Assembly (NCBI GenBank): GCA_018654745.1
Contig: JABILA010000105.1
Span: 62,001 to 126,000, forward strand
DNA from: Alphaproteobacteria bacterium
Lineage (GTDB): Bacteria > Pseudomonadota > Alphaproteobacteria > UBA2966
DNA length: 64,000 bases
Direction of reading: 5' to 3'
Part shown: positions 26,578-35,857 of the stretch, piece after piece
Layout: each line of letters opens with the position of its first letter
How positions within the stretch are numbered: position 1 is the stretch's first letter
Made by a program: the position numbers and the translations under genes
Notes under the pieces: model-generated
Database searches by the model: none
The model's input: the letters and a program-made list of their open reading frames with translations, nothing else
What the model was told of the DNA's origin: nothing

Positions 26578-27651
26578 TTAACCTCTGTCGATAATCCTCT
26601 GGGCATGTGACCAGCCCTGGACGCTCAGCGGGCCTGCCTTGCTGGCGGTTTGCATGGCGTGCTCGCTGGCGGCGGTACCATCACGGACCCGACCCATGAT
26701 GCCCTGGGCAATACCGGTCAGACGGAACATGTTGTAGGCCATGTAAAAATCCCAGTTTTCGATACCGTCGCGACCGGTCTTCTTGCAATAAGAAGCGACA
26801 TATTCTTCCGTCGTCGGAATACCAAGGCTTTTCAGATCAAGCCCGGCAAGGCCCCTGAACAATTCCGGTTCGAACTCCCAGACCATGGCATGGTACGAAA
26901 AATCGCCCAATGGGTGGCCCAGTGTCGACAGTTCCCAATCGAGGACTGCGATGACACGCGGCTCGGTCGGATGGAAAACCATGTTGTCGAGGCGATAATC
27001 GCCGTGCACGATAGTTGTTTCGTCACCCGCGGGAATGTTGTCTGGCAGCCATTCGATCAGCTTGTCCATCTCTGGCATGACTTCCGTTTCGGACGCCTTG
27101 AACTGTTTGGACCAACGGCCGATCTGGCGTTCAAAATAATTGCCAGGCTTGCCGAATGTTTCAAGGCCAATCGCCTTGTAGTCAATATTATGCAGTTGGG
27201 CGATAACATCGCTCATGCCTTCGTAAATGGCTGAACGTTCGTCGTTTTCCATGCCGGGCAGAGACGGGTCCCAGAAAATCCGGCCATCGGCAAAAGACAT
27301 GATGTAAAAGGCAGTACCAATGATGCTGTCGTCTTCGCACAGGGCATAACTTTTTGGCACGGGAAAGTCGGTTTTACCCAGCGCGCTGATGACACGATAT
27401 TCCCGGTCAACGGCATGGGCGGAAGGCAGCAGTTTCCCAGGCGGTTTGCGGCGCATGACATAGGCATTGCCACCGGCTTCGATTTTGTAGGTCGGGTTGG
27501 ACTGGCCACCCTTGAATTCAGACAGCTTGACCGTGCCGGTGAAGCCTTCGACGTTCTCTTCCATATAGGCCTGCAAGGCATTTGTATCGATGCGATGCGC
27601 TTCCAGCACGTCCTGGGTGCCGGAAAACAGTTCCTGTCCTGTGTCAGTCAT
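26578..27651 (-). CDS. Aminoglycoside phosphotransferase-fold kinase of the ACAD10/11 N-domain type
   Basis: 357 residues, ATG with AAGG upstream. The kinase-like fold shows GGQSNPTYKIEAGGNAYVMRRKPPG (nucleotide loop and Lys), the catalytic loop HGDYRLDNMVFH (residues ~215-226) and the metal motif VLDWELSTLGHPLGD. These are the hallmarks of bacterial phosphotransferases related to the N-terminal domain of ACAD10/11, which phosphorylate hydroxyacyl-CoA-type substrates. A fatty-acid role is possible, but no acyl-CoA dehydrogenase lies nearby. Confidence 0.8.
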   Translation of the reverse strand: MTDTGQELFSGTQDVLEAHRIDTNALQAYMEENVEGFTGTVKLSEFKGGQSNPTYKIEAGGNAYVMRRKPPGKLLPSAHAVDREYRVISALGKTDFPVPKSYALCEDDSIIGTAFYIMSFADGRIFWDPSLPGMENDERSAIYEGMSDVIAQLHNIDYKAIGLETFGKPGNYFERQIGRWSKQFKASETEVMPEMDKLIEWLPDNIPAGDETTIVHGDYRLDNMVFHPTEPRVIAVLDWELSTLGHPLGDFSYHAMVWEFEPELFRGLAGLDLKSLGIPTTEEYVASYCKKTGRDGIENWDFYMAYNMFRLTGIAQGIMGRVRDGTAASEHAMQTASKAGPLSVQGWSHAQRIIDRG

Positions 27652-27750
27652 AAACCTTACTCGTTTCTGTCGATCAATATGGAGGATTGGTCCAAGGTTG
27701 GCTGAGGAAACAGGTCGTTGTCCACCCCTGGAAAAGAATATTCCGTCGTC

Positions 27751-29022
27751 TTATGCCCTGTCGATGGCGCGCCAGCCGATATCGCGCCGACAAAATCCTT
27801 CCGGCCAGTCAATAACATCAACGGCTTCATAAGCCAGAGACTGGGCCAGCGCGACATCAGGCGCCCTGGCCGTCACCCCCAGAACCCGGCCACCGGTTGC
27901 AATGATGTCTTCATCTTTTTTGGCCGTGCCTGCATGAAATACGTTAATGCCAGGCAACTCTCCGGCTGTATCCAGATTGCGAATGCGACTGCCCTTGTTG
28001 TAGGCGCCCGGATATCCTCTGGCGGCCATAACAACCACCAATGCGGCTTCGTCTCGCCACGACAGTTCTATCTTGTCGAGACTGCCGTCTGCCGTCGCCA
28101 TCAAGGCAGGCAGCAGGTCGCTGTCCAGTCTGGACATCAGGGCCTGGCATTCCGGATCGCCAAAACGGGTATTATATTCGATCAGTTCAGGGCCCTTGTC
28201 GGTAATCATCAATCCGGCAAAAAGAACGCCATTGAAGGGGTGACCTTCGGATGCCATGGCGGACACTGTAGGGCGAATGATTTCGTCCATGATACGATTG
28301 TGCATGGCGTCGTCGATGACAGGTGCGGGACTGTAGGCACCCATGCCGCCCGTATTGGGGCCGACGTCTCCGTCGCCGACAGGCTTGTGGTCCTGTGCTG
28401 ATGCAAGTGCCAGGCAATGTTCACCATCGACCAGGGCAAAAAAGCTGGCTTCTTCGCCGATCAGGCACTCTTCGATGACGACTTCGGCCCCGGCGGCACC
28501 AAAGGCACCGGCGAAGATTTCGTCCACAGCGATCAAGGCCTGATCCAAGGTTTGGGCAACAATGACACCCTTGCCTGCGGCCAGGCCGTCGGCTTTAACG
28601 ACAATCGGGGCCCCTTGTTGAACGATATAGGCTTTGGCCTGATCAACATCTGTAAAACGGCCATAGGCCGCGGTCGGGATATTATGCCTGGCACATAGAT
28701 CCTTGGTGAAGCCCTTGCTGCCTTCCAGTTGGGCGGCGGCGGCGGATGGACCAAAAGCCGGAATGCCTTCGCTGGTCAACTGATCCACCAGACCTTCAAC
28801 CAGCGGGGCTTCGGGGCCGACCACAACAAATTCGATTTCTTCGGCCCGGCAAAGTCCAATCAATCCGGAAAAGTCCATTACGTCAATATCGACGCAGGTC
28901 GCCACTGCGGCGATGCCGCCATTGCCGGGGGCACAGAAGATGCGGTCAACAGAGGGGGATTTCGCCAGCGTCCAGGCCAGTGCATGTTCGCGGCCACCAG
29001 CGCCAATGATCAGAATATTCAT
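27751..29022 (-). CDS. purD: Phosphoribosylamine-glycine ligase (GAR synthetase)
   Basis: 423 residues from the ATG at 29022, preceded by AGGAG. The N-domain begins [23 protein letters not shown]. The ATP-grasp domain has [33 protein letters not shown] and the purD signature [10 protein letters not shown] near the C-terminal part. It performs the second step of purine synthesis. It is divergent from xseA across a 157-bp region that must contain both promoters. Confidence 0.94.
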   Translation of the reverse strand: MNILIIGAGGREHALAWTLAKSPSVDRIFCAPGNGGIAAVATCVDIDVMDFSGLIGLCRAEEIEFVVVGPEAPLVEGLVDQLTSEGIPAFGPSAAAAQLEGSKGFTKDLCARHNIPTAAYGRFTDVDQAKAYIVQQGAPIVVKADGLAAGKGVIVAQTLDQALIAVDEIFAGAFGAAGAEVVIEECLIGEEASFFALVDGEHCLALASAQDHKPVGDGDVGPNTGGMGAYSPAPVIDDAMHNRIMDEIIRPTVSAMASEGHPFNGVLFAGLMITDKGPELIEYNTRFGDPECQALMSRLDSDLLPALMATADGSLDKIELSWRDEAALVVVMAARGYPGAYNKGSRIRNLDTAGELPGINVFHAGTAKKDEDIIATGGRVLGVTARAPDVALAQSLAYEAVDVIDWPEGFCRRDIGWRAIDRA

Positions 29023-29179
29023 TTTTGGGTCATCTCCTGACCAGGTAAAGTCATAATTTATGTTGTCTTGCCTGTGAACAGCGTTTGTTCGGGAGGCGGT
29101 CTCTTGTATCATAGGGGGGCCGGGGAACAAATATTACAGCGCCATTCACCGGAATTATTTTGTGTAAGGACAGAACCCG

Positions 29180-30622
29180 TTGAGCCCATCGAAACCGCCA
29201 GGTGAAGCCCATAACCAGCCAGAGCTGAGTGTTAGCGAGCTTTCACAGTCGCTGAAACGCACCGTCGAGAGCAATTTCGACAGGGTTCGGGTGCGCGGAG
29301 AGATATCCGGTTTTAAACGGGCAGCATCCGGGCATATGTATATGGCCTTGAAGGACGACAATGCCGTTCTGGATGCTGTGTGCTGGCGAGGTGTGGCCGG
29401 CAAACTGGCAATTGTGCCGGAAGATGGCCTGGAAGTTATCGTTACCGGCAAACTGACAACTTATCCTTCGCGTTCGCGCTATCAAATCGTTGTCGACGGC
29501 ATGGAGATGGCCGGTGAAGGCGCGCTGCTGAAATTACTGGAAGACCGCAAGCGCAAACTGGCTGCAGAAGGCTTGTTTGCAGCCGAAGGCAAACAAACGC
29601 TGCCATGGCTACCCGAGGTCATTGGCGTAGTGACATCGCCAACCGGGGCCGTCATTCGCGATATTCTACATCGTCTGGCGGATCGGTTCCCAAGGCGGGT
29701 GCTGGTCTGGCCAGTGATTGTGCAGGGCGACGGATCTGCAGAAAAAATTGCTGCTGCTATCCACGGGTTTAACAAGATCGAACCCGGCGGAGATATCCCG
29801 CGACCGGATTTGCTGATCGTGGCACGTGGTGGCGGTAGTGTTGAAGACTTGTGGTCGTTCAACGAAGAAGTGGTCGTGCGGGCGGCAGCAGCAAGCGACA
29901 TACCGTTGATCTCCGCTGTTGGTCACGAAACAGATATCACCCTGATTGATTATGCCGCCGACAAACGTGCCCCTACGCCAACGGCGGCGGCTGAAATTGC
30001 TGTCCCGGTTCGGGCCGATCTTCAGGTCTCGATCCTTGATCTGGCCAGGCGTTTGTTCGCTGCCCTCAGTCGGTCGACCGAGGAACGTCGGGTACGTCTT
30101 GAAGGCCTGGCGCGAGGCTTGCGCGATCCACGAGATATGCTTCAGGCCCATCAACAGAAACTGGATGATGTAGGCGAACGTCTGAACCGCGCCTTGTCTG
30201 TGGGGGTGGAGAATCGCCGGGCCAATCTTGGACTGGTGTCTGCCGGGCTCAGGCGGTCTGTTATCGAACGACGGATCGAGCAAGGCCGTGAACAGCTGCA
30301 GCGCGCAGAAAACAGTTTGCGACGGGACATTGATCGCCTGGTGCAAGACAAAAACACCAGGTTGGGCAGTCTCGCCAAACTGTTGCAAAGTTACAGTTAT
30401 GAAGGTGTTCTGGCCCGTGGCTTTGCGGCCATCCGCAGTCAGGGAACCGTTGTCACAGCCGCCGCCGGGGTTAACTCTGGTCAGGAACTCGATATCCAGT
30501 TCCATGACGGGCATGTATCCGCGATTGCAGGCAGCGGTGGTGCCAAACCAGCCCGGTCCGCGCCCCGCAAGCCAAAAGTGAAAACGGTCCCGGAAGATGA
30601 TCCGCAAGGAAGTCTGTTATGA
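29180..30622 (+). CDS. xseA: Exodeoxyribonuclease VII large subunit
   Basis: 480 residues, TTG start with AAGGA about 10 bp upstream. The N-terminal OB-fold (VRVRGEISGFKRAASGHMYMALKDDNAVLDAVCW) is followed by the catalytic core GVVTSPTGAVIRDILHRLADRFPRRVLVWPVIVQGDGSA, LLIVARGGGSVEDLWSFNEE and SAVGHETDITLIDYAADKRAPTPTAAAE. A long coiled coil covers residues ~290-410, and the tail is basic. It degrades single-stranded DNA together with the small subunit XseB, which is not in this window. Confidence 0.94.
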   Translation: MSPSKPPGEAHNQPELSVSELSQSLKRTVESNFDRVRVRGEISGFKRAASGHMYMALKDDNAVLDAVCWRGVAGKLAIVPEDGLEVIVTGKLTTYPSRSRYQIVVDGMEMAGEGALLKLLEDRKRKLAAEGLFAAEGKQTLPWLPEVIGVVTSPTGAVIRDILHRLADRFPRRVLVWPVIVQGDGSAEKIAAAIHGFNKIEPGGDIPRPDLLIVARGGGSVEDLWSFNEEVVVRAAAASDIPLISAVGHETDITLIDYAADKRAPTPTAAAEIAVPVRADLQVSILDLARRLFAALSRSTEERRVRLEGLARGLRDPRDMLQAHQQKLDDVGERLNRALSVGVENRRANLGLVSAGLRRSVIERRIEQGREQLQRAENSLRRDIDRLVQDKNTRLGSLAKLLQSYSYEGVLARGFAAIRSQGTVVTAAAGVNSGQELDIQFHDGHVSAIAGSGGAKPARSAPRKPKVKTVPEDDPQGSLL

Positions 30623-30652
30623 CCCGCCGATTAGATACGACTGGAAACGCGC

Positions 30653-30859
30653 ATGGATGAAATGTTTCGGGAGGCAAAGCTTTATTACAATCTTGCCAGC
30701 TTTGATGTGATCTCGCCGGGCACATATGTCATTTGTTCCGTAACGGGATTACGTGTGCTGCTGCAAGATCTGAAATACTGGAATGCCGAGCGCCAGGAAC
30801 CTTATGCCAATCCAAAGGCGATGTTGCAGCGACATACAGATTTGATGGAACAGGATTAA
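30653..30859 (+). CDS. DUF2093 domain-containing small protein
   Basis: 68 residues: AKLYYNLASFDVISPGTYVICSVTGLRVLLQDLKYWNAERQEPYANP. This matches the short alphaproteobacterial DUF2093 family, with its SPG-x-YV-x-C-x-VTG core and the YW-x2-ERQE-x-YA motif. Its place directly after xseA is a conserved order. The stop TAA overlaps the ATG of the M23 peptidase (TAATG), so the two are coupled. The function is unknown. Confidence 0.82.
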   Translation: MDEMFREAKLYYNLASFDVISPGTYVICSVTGLRVLLQDLKYWNAERQEPYANPKAMLQRHTDLMEQD

Positions 30860-31689
30860 TGCGGTTTGTACTGGTTTTCCTGTTTGCTTTTCTGATCGCG
30901 GCCCCAACGGTTTCGGCTGCGGACAATCTGAAACTTGAGGGATCATTTACCCAGGGGGGAATGGCAACGGGCCGTGTGGCACCGGGGAGCAATGTACGCT
31001 TTCTGGATCGCGATGTGCGGGTGTCAAAAGAGGGTCTGTTTGTCATCGGCTTTGGCCGGGACTTTTTGAACAAGGCCGAACTTGAGATAACCTCACCCGA
31101 TGGCAAGATGACCAGGCGATTGGTCGACATCAAGAAGCGGACATACAAAATCCAGCGCATCAGCGGCCTGCCAAAGAAAATGGTATCTCCTGGCAAAAAG
31201 GCACTGGAACGCATTCGCCGCGAGAACGTCTGGATTGGCAAAGTCCGGTCGAGAAATACGGAGACGCCCTGGTTCAGCGCAGGATTTATCTGGCCGGCCA
31301 TTGGTCCTGTCTCGGGCGTATATGGCAGTCAGAGAATACTGAACGGCAAGCCGCGCCGACCGCATTTTGGTGTTGATGTGGCCATGCCGACAGGCACGCC
31401 GGTTGTCGCACCGGCGGCGGGGATGATTGCGCTGGCCAAAAAGGATCTTTATTTCACCGGCGGCACGATCATGATTGATCATGGCCATGGTGTGACGTCG
31501 GTGTTGATGCACCTTAGTCGTGTTGATGCCAAAGTCGGAGACATCGTCAAGGCAGGTGATCCTGTCGGTGCCATCGGGGCCACGGGACGGGCAACAGGTC
31601 CGCATCTGGACTGGCGTGTTAACTGGTTCAATCAAAGACTGGACCCGCAATTACTGGTTCCCCCCATGCCAAAGGGCAAGACCAAATAA
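30859..31689 (+). CDS. M23 family metallopeptidase, exported
   Basis: 276 residues with a signal peptide (RFVLVFLFAFLIAAPTVSA, cleavage near residue 21). The C-terminal LytM domain has His169-x3-Asp173 (PHFGVD), His218 (LMHLS) and His249-Leu-Asp251 (GPHLDW) where most M23 enzymes have His-x-His. The preceding region (residues ~25-150) is a beta-rich domain of unknown type. It is likely a periplasmic peptidoglycan endopeptidase or an activator of one. The Asp at the usual third zinc ligand could still coordinate metal; I recall the same HLDW in other alphaproteobacterial members. Confidence 0.85.
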   Translation: MRFVLVFLFAFLIAAPTVSAADNLKLEGSFTQGGMATGRVAPGSNVRFLDRDVRVSKEGLFVIGFGRDFLNKAELEITSPDGKMTRRLVDIKKRTYKIQRISGLPKKMVSPGKKALERIRRENVWIGKVRSRNTETPWFSAGFIWPAIGPVSGVYGSQRILNGKPRRPHFGVDVAMPTGTPVVAPAAGMIALAKKDLYFTGGTIMIDHGHGVTSVLMHLSRVDAKVGDIVKAGDPVGAIGATGRATGPHLDWRVNWFNQRLDPQLLVPPMPKGKTK

Positions 31690-31707
31690 CCTGTCCATTT
31701 ACCTGTT

Positions 31708-32631
31708 CTACGCTGGTGGTCCATCGATCCAGGGTTTAATGGCAACCCACGCTGTCCGGTGAATGGGGGTTTCGACGCCCTTTTCAATTCCCAGCCTGAC
31801 CACGGCACCGCTGAGATATTTGATCTCCAGGCGCCGTCCGGCTTCCAGATCCTGATACATCGAGGTTTTGTTTTTTGGCGGGAAGGTCTGGGCCAATGCC
31901 ATATTGCTGGCGACGGCTTCTTCTCCCAGATTGACGCCATGGGCGCGTGCAACGGCAGCGACCTCACGCATGGCATCCATATATAAAGCCATTGTTTCTT
32001 CATCTTCCTGGACCAAACCGCAAGGCTGCCGGGTCAGGCAGTTCAGGGCGCTCATGCTGGTCAAAAACATCAGTTTGCTCCACAGCACAACATTGATGTC
32101 GTCTGAAATTTCGGCGATGACACCTGCTTTAATGAGGGCATCCAGAAAGGCCACCGCACGAGGTGTTATCTGTTTGTCAAATTCTCCGAACACCAGCTTC
32201 GCCAGGTCTGCATTGTGCTGGATAACGCCGGGTTCAGGCAGGGATGCCGGGATGAAAGCAACGCCTCCCATTACATGACCGGTGCCTATTGCATCCTCCA
32301 GCATGGCTCGGGCTTCGACACCATTTTGGAAAGGGATGACAGCGGTGTCAGGACCGATCAGCGGTTTGATCTGTTCCGCAGCCTGCAGGGTGTCGTAGTT
32401 CTTGACCATAAACAAGACAACGTCCACGGGGCCAATCTCTGCCGGATTGTCGGTTGCTGTTGCCGGGTTAATGGCAAAGTCTCCCAGGGGGCTCAGTACC
32501 TTAAGGCCGTTTGCCTTGATAGCTTCAAGATGTGCGCCCCGGGCGATGAAACTGACGTCGTATCCGGCATCAGCCAGGCGGCCACCAAAATAGCCACCAA
32601 TTGCTCCGGCTCCCATGATTGCGATTTTCAT
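31708..32631 (-). CDS. panE: 2-dehydropantoate 2-reductase
   Basis: 307 residues from the ATG at 32631, after a GGGGATC box. The N-terminal NADP fold is MKIAIMGAGAIGGYFGGRLADAGYDV. KNYDTLQAAEQI and IPFQNGVEAR follow, the substrate-pocket block WSKLMFLTSMSALNCLTRQ contains the catalytic Lys, and SSMYQDLE is replaced here by TSMYQDLEAGRRLEIKYLSGAVVRLG. It reduces ketopantoate to pantoate for coenzyme A synthesis. It sits 23 bp after the acyltransferase gene, at the end of the lipid A operon, to which it has no obvious functional tie. Confidence 0.87.
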   Translation of the reverse strand: MKIAIMGAGAIGGYFGGRLADAGYDVSFIARGAHLEAIKANGLKVLSPLGDFAINPATATDNPAEIGPVDVVLFMVKNYDTLQAAEQIKPLIGPDTAVIPFQNGVEARAMLEDAIGTGHVMGGVAFIPASLPEPGVIQHNADLAKLVFGEFDKQITPRAVAFLDALIKAGVIAEISDDINVVLWSKLMFLTSMSALNCLTRQPCGLVQEDEETMALYMDAMREVAAVARAHGVNLGEEAVASNMALAQTFPPKNKTSMYQDLEAGRRLEIKYLSGAVVRLGIEKGVETPIHRTAWVAIKPWIDGPPA

Positions 32632-32654
32632 TTTGATCCCCGTGTCCTGAAAAA

Positions 32655-33563
32655 TTATGCCACTGGCCAGCGTTTGTGGAGCCACATCCATTGGGCCGGG
32701 TTTTCCCGGACCCAGGCTTCGATGTGGGCGTTGACCTGACACATAATGTTATAGATATCTGTTGATTTGTCGCCACTGATTGAAACGGTCAGCGGGTCTT
32801 CGACAACGATACGAAATCGCGCACCCTTGAGGCGCTCACAATGGATGGGCACAATGGGTGCGTTGAATTTCAGCGCCAGTTGCGCCAGGGCCGGTGCGGT
32901 CATGGCATCACGACCAAACAACGGCACAGCAATACCATCATTCATTTTTTGATCAACCAGAAGACCAAGACTTTCGCCATTTTTGAGAGCCAGCAGCAAG
33001 GCTTTGGCACCAGCGGCACCTTTAGGCACATGCGATGCCGTCACCGCCCGCGCACGCAAATCCCGAATCATTTTATCGACCAGGGGATTATTGGCTTCAC
33101 GGTAAGCGATTGTTGTTTTCATACTGCGTTGATCAACGGTCAGGGGCACGAGTTCCCAATTCGCAAAATGGGCCGAGAAAAAGATACTGGCCTGGCCCCT
33201 TGATTTGAGGCCATCAATAGTTTCTGCCCCCACCAACTCAATTCGATCATTTGAGACCGTCGTATCCAGTTTTGAAAGGTGGGGAAACTCGGCAACCGTG
33301 CGCCCGAGGTTTTCCCACATGTCGGCAACGATATCCTGAATTTCCGATTTGGATTTATCCGGGAAGAATTCCTGCAGGCGCGCCGCAGCACCCCTGGATA
33401 CACCAAGTACAGGTCCAATCCAGCGGGCAAGATATCCACCACAAGCGGACGCTGCATCAATTGGCAACAAGGAAAAGAGGCCCATCAAACCACGTACGGC
33501 AACAGCTTCCAGAATGTGTTTGAGACGATACCCGGCATGACCAGTTTGTACAGTATCAGCCAT
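32655..33563 (-). CDS. LpxL/HtrB-like lysophospholipid/lipid A acyltransferase
   Basis: 302 residues. The catalytic HX4(D/E) motif is HFANWE (FFSAHFANWELVPL). The VDQKMNDGIAVPLFGRDAMTAPALAQLAL and WMWLHKRWP segments are typical of late acyltransferases that add secondary acyl chains to Kdo-lipid IVA. One N-terminal hydrophobic stretch (VRGLMGLFSLLPIDAASACGGYLARWIGPVLGV) anchors it to the inner membrane. Its start overlaps the lpxK stop by 8 bp. Acyl chain choice is not predictable. Confidence 0.88.
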   Translation of the reverse strand: MADTVQTGHAGYRLKHILEAVAVRGLMGLFSLLPIDAASACGGYLARWIGPVLGVSRGAAARLQEFFPDKSKSEIQDIVADMWENLGRTVAEFPHLSKLDTTVSNDRIELVGAETIDGLKSRGQASIFFSAHFANWELVPLTVDQRSMKTTIAYREANNPLVDKMIRDLRARAVTASHVPKGAAGAKALLLALKNGESLGLLVDQKMNDGIAVPLFGRDAMTAPALAQLALKFNAPIVPIHCERLKGARFRIVVEDPLTVSISGDKSTDIYNIMCQVNAHIEAWVRENPAQWMWLHKRWPVA

Positions 33564-34563
33564 TGTGCTGATTTTCCCGGCTGATCAGGTCTGCAAATAC
33601 TTCGTCCAGAGTGCGAGGATTTTCAAATATCAGCCCAACCGGAATTTCCGACACCATTGATCGCGCTTCCAGGGGCAGTCGCACCATATCCTTCGAAGTG
33701 GTTACAGGACGCGCACCGTGAATGGCCGCCGTTTCAACCAGCTTCATGATTTCATCCGGCGTATAAAGATGATGGTCGGCGAAGGACTGACGTTCGACGA
33801 TGTCGCACTTCAGGCTTTCAAGAGTACTGAAAAATTTCTCTGGTCGGCCAATACCTGCAAAGGCGACGACTTTCTGGCCGGAAAACTGTTCGGCCTCGAT
33901 ACCGGGCTCCAGACTGGCCCGAACAACCGGCAATCCTGCATCCTTGACCGGTTGGCGCCAGGTCGTGGTCTCCACATGATCACCGCCCGACATCAGAACA
34001 ACGGCACTTGCCCGCGCAAGGCCATCCGATACAGACTCTCGTAAGGGGCCTGCTGGCAGGATACGACCATTCCCAAACCCGTAAGCCCGATCGATGACCA
34101 CAAGTGAAAAGTCCTTCGCCAGAGCATAATTTTGATGACCGTCATCCATCAGAATCAAATCAGCTCCGTCGTGTTCGGCAGCCCGGGCGGCATCTGCGCG
34201 GTTTTTCGCCACCCAGGTGGGCGCGGCCCTTGCCAACAACAAGGCTTCATCACCAACATCAACGGCTTCGTGGGATGAGGTGTCAACTTTCACCGGTCCC
34301 GTCAGTTTGCCGCCATATCCCCGCGTCAGAATATGAGGCTTGAAACCCGCCTGACGAAAATATTGAACAAGGGCAATGACAACCGGTGTCTTGCCGGTAC
34401 CGCCAGCCGTCAGGTTTCCAACGCAGACAACAGGAATTTGGGCTTTATGTGTAACCGTGCGTTTTCGTTTTATTGCTGCACCGACTTGCCAGATCGCGCT
34501 CAGCGGACTGAGAAGCCGGGGCCAGATGCCCTGGCCGTGGAAAAAGAATTCAGGTGCTTTCAT
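33556..34563 (-). CDS. lpxK: Tetraacyldisaccharide 4'-kinase
   Basis: 335 residues from the ATG at 34563. The P-loop VGNLTAGGTGKTPVVIAL is near residues 50-65, preceded by an N-terminal membrane-associated helix. ILTRGYGG, GDEALLLARAAPTWVAKNR and LILMDDGHQNYALAKDFSLVVID follow, and the C-terminus has FADHHLYTPDEI. It phosphorylates the lipid A disaccharide precursor at the 4' position. It overlaps the waaA 3' end by 14 bp and the next acyltransferase by 8 bp. Confidence 0.94.
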   Translation of the reverse strand: MKAPEFFFHGQGIWPRLLSPLSAIWQVGAAIKRKRTVTHKAQIPVVCVGNLTAGGTGKTPVVIALVQYFRQAGFKPHILTRGYGGKLTGPVKVDTSSHEAVDVGDEALLLARAAPTWVAKNRADAARAAEHDGADLILMDDGHQNYALAKDFSLVVIDRAYGFGNGRILPAGPLRESVSDGLARASAVVLMSGGDHVETTTWRQPVKDAGLPVVRASLEPGIEAEQFSGQKVVAFAGIGRPEKFFSTLESLKCDIVERQSFADHHLYTPDEIMKLVETAAIHGARPVTTSKDMVRLPLEARSMVSEIPVGLIFENPRTLDEVFADLISRENQHNG

Positions 34564-35857
34564 GGCTGACATCACTGTCCGGGGACGCCGTTCGGCGCAA
34601 CTGGGAAAGATAAGGCTCCAGGGCTTCAACGGTTTGATCGAGCACGTTCTGGCTTTTGTCGACGATATTTCCAGCCCGGGTCGCCATGGCTTCGGCGGCA
34701 TCCGGTTCAGACAACAAGGCGGATACAGCCCGGGTCAACGCCTCATCATCATCGACTTGCCGGGCAGCACCGACTTCGCCCAGCTCACTGGCGACACGGG
34801 CAAAGTTTGCGATATGAGGTCCGTGCAATATGGCCGATCTTAGCCGTGCAGGTTCGCGCAGATTTTGCCCACCATGGGGCACAAGGGAGCCGCCGACAAA
34901 GACAACCGTTGCCAGACGATAGATCAAGCCAAGTTCACCAAGGGTGTCCGCGACATAGAATTCCGTATGTTCCGTGACGACATCACCCAGCGAACGTTGT
35001 GCAACATTCTTTCCACTTTGCTTCAGGCCTTGAACAATATCGGTACCACGGTCCGGATGGCGCGGCGCAATGATTGTCAGGATATTCGGAAAATCAGGCG
35101 TCAGGTGTTCGTGCACATGTTCCGCCAACCCTTCTTCACCAGGGTGGGTGCTGGCGGCAATCCACACAGGTCGTGATCCAATGGCCTTGGCCAGAATCAC
35201 CAGTTCGTTCTCGTCAACGGGCAAGGGGGGACTGGCGTCTTTCAGGTTGCCCGTCAGCGTTACTCTGTTGACGCCAAAATCACGAAGCCGATCCGCCATG
35301 ACATGATCGGGTGCCAGGCACAAGTCAAAACATCCGAGCAAGTTGCGCGCCGTTTTCGCCGCCTTCATCCAGCGGGCGTAGGATTTCACAGACATCCGGG
35401 CATTGACCAGGACCGTGGGGATGTTTCTCGATTTCAATTGATACAAAAGGTTTGGCCAGAATTCTGACTCGACCCATAAAGCCAGGTCCGGTTTCCAGTG
35501 ATCCAGAAACCGGCCAACCCAGGCACCACGATCAACAGGCACATATTGGTGAAAGGCCTTACCGGTCAGACGGTCTTCGCACAACCGGGCGGAGGTCACG
35601 GTGCCTGTTGTCAGCAAGATATTCAGATCAGGCATGTCCTCTTGCAGGCGTTCGATCAATGGCATGACGGAAGCACTTTCACCGACGCTGGCGGCGTGAA
35701 ACCAGACCAGCTTGCCATCCGGGCGAAGTTTGTCAGAAATCCCTTTTCGTTCTGCTTTTCGAAGCGGGTCTTCTTTTCCCCTGCCTGCCCGTCGCGCCAG
35801 GTGCCATGAAATCAGAGGGCCACCCAGGGAAGTGAGTGTGCGATACAAACCAAACAT
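34550..35857 (-). CDS. waaA: 3-deoxy-D-manno-octulosonic acid transferase
   Basis: 435 residues from the ATG at 35857, which overlaps the DUF374 stop (TGATG). Family hallmarks: WFHAASVGESASVMPLIERL (catalytic Glu in SVGE), LTTGTVTSARL, YVPVDRGAWVGRFLDHWKPDLALWVESEFWPNLL, IAASTHPGEE and FVGGSLVPHGGQNLREPA, with donor-binding HGGQN-x2-EP. It transfers Kdo from CMP-Kdo (made by KdsB, 17.3 kb) to lipid IVA at the inner membrane. It is mono- or bifunctional; sequence alone does not tell. Confidence 0.94.
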   Translation of the reverse strand: MFGLYRTLTSLGGPLISWHLARRAGRGKEDPLRKAERKGISDKLRPDGKLVWFHAASVGESASVMPLIERLQEDMPDLNILLTTGTVTSARLCEDRLTGKAFHQYVPVDRGAWVGRFLDHWKPDLALWVESEFWPNLLYQLKSRNIPTVLVNARMSVKSYARWMKAAKTARNLLGCFDLCLAPDHVMADRLRDFGVNRVTLTGNLKDASPPLPVDENELVILAKAIGSRPVWIAASTHPGEEGLAEHVHEHLTPDFPNILTIIAPRHPDRGTDIVQGLKQSGKNVAQRSLGDVVTEHTEFYVADTLGELGLIYRLATVVFVGGSLVPHGGQNLREPARLRSAILHGPHIANFARVASELGEVGAARQVDDDEALTRAVSALLSEPDAAEAMATRAGNIVDKSQNVLDQTVEALEPYLSQLRRTASPDSDVSHEST

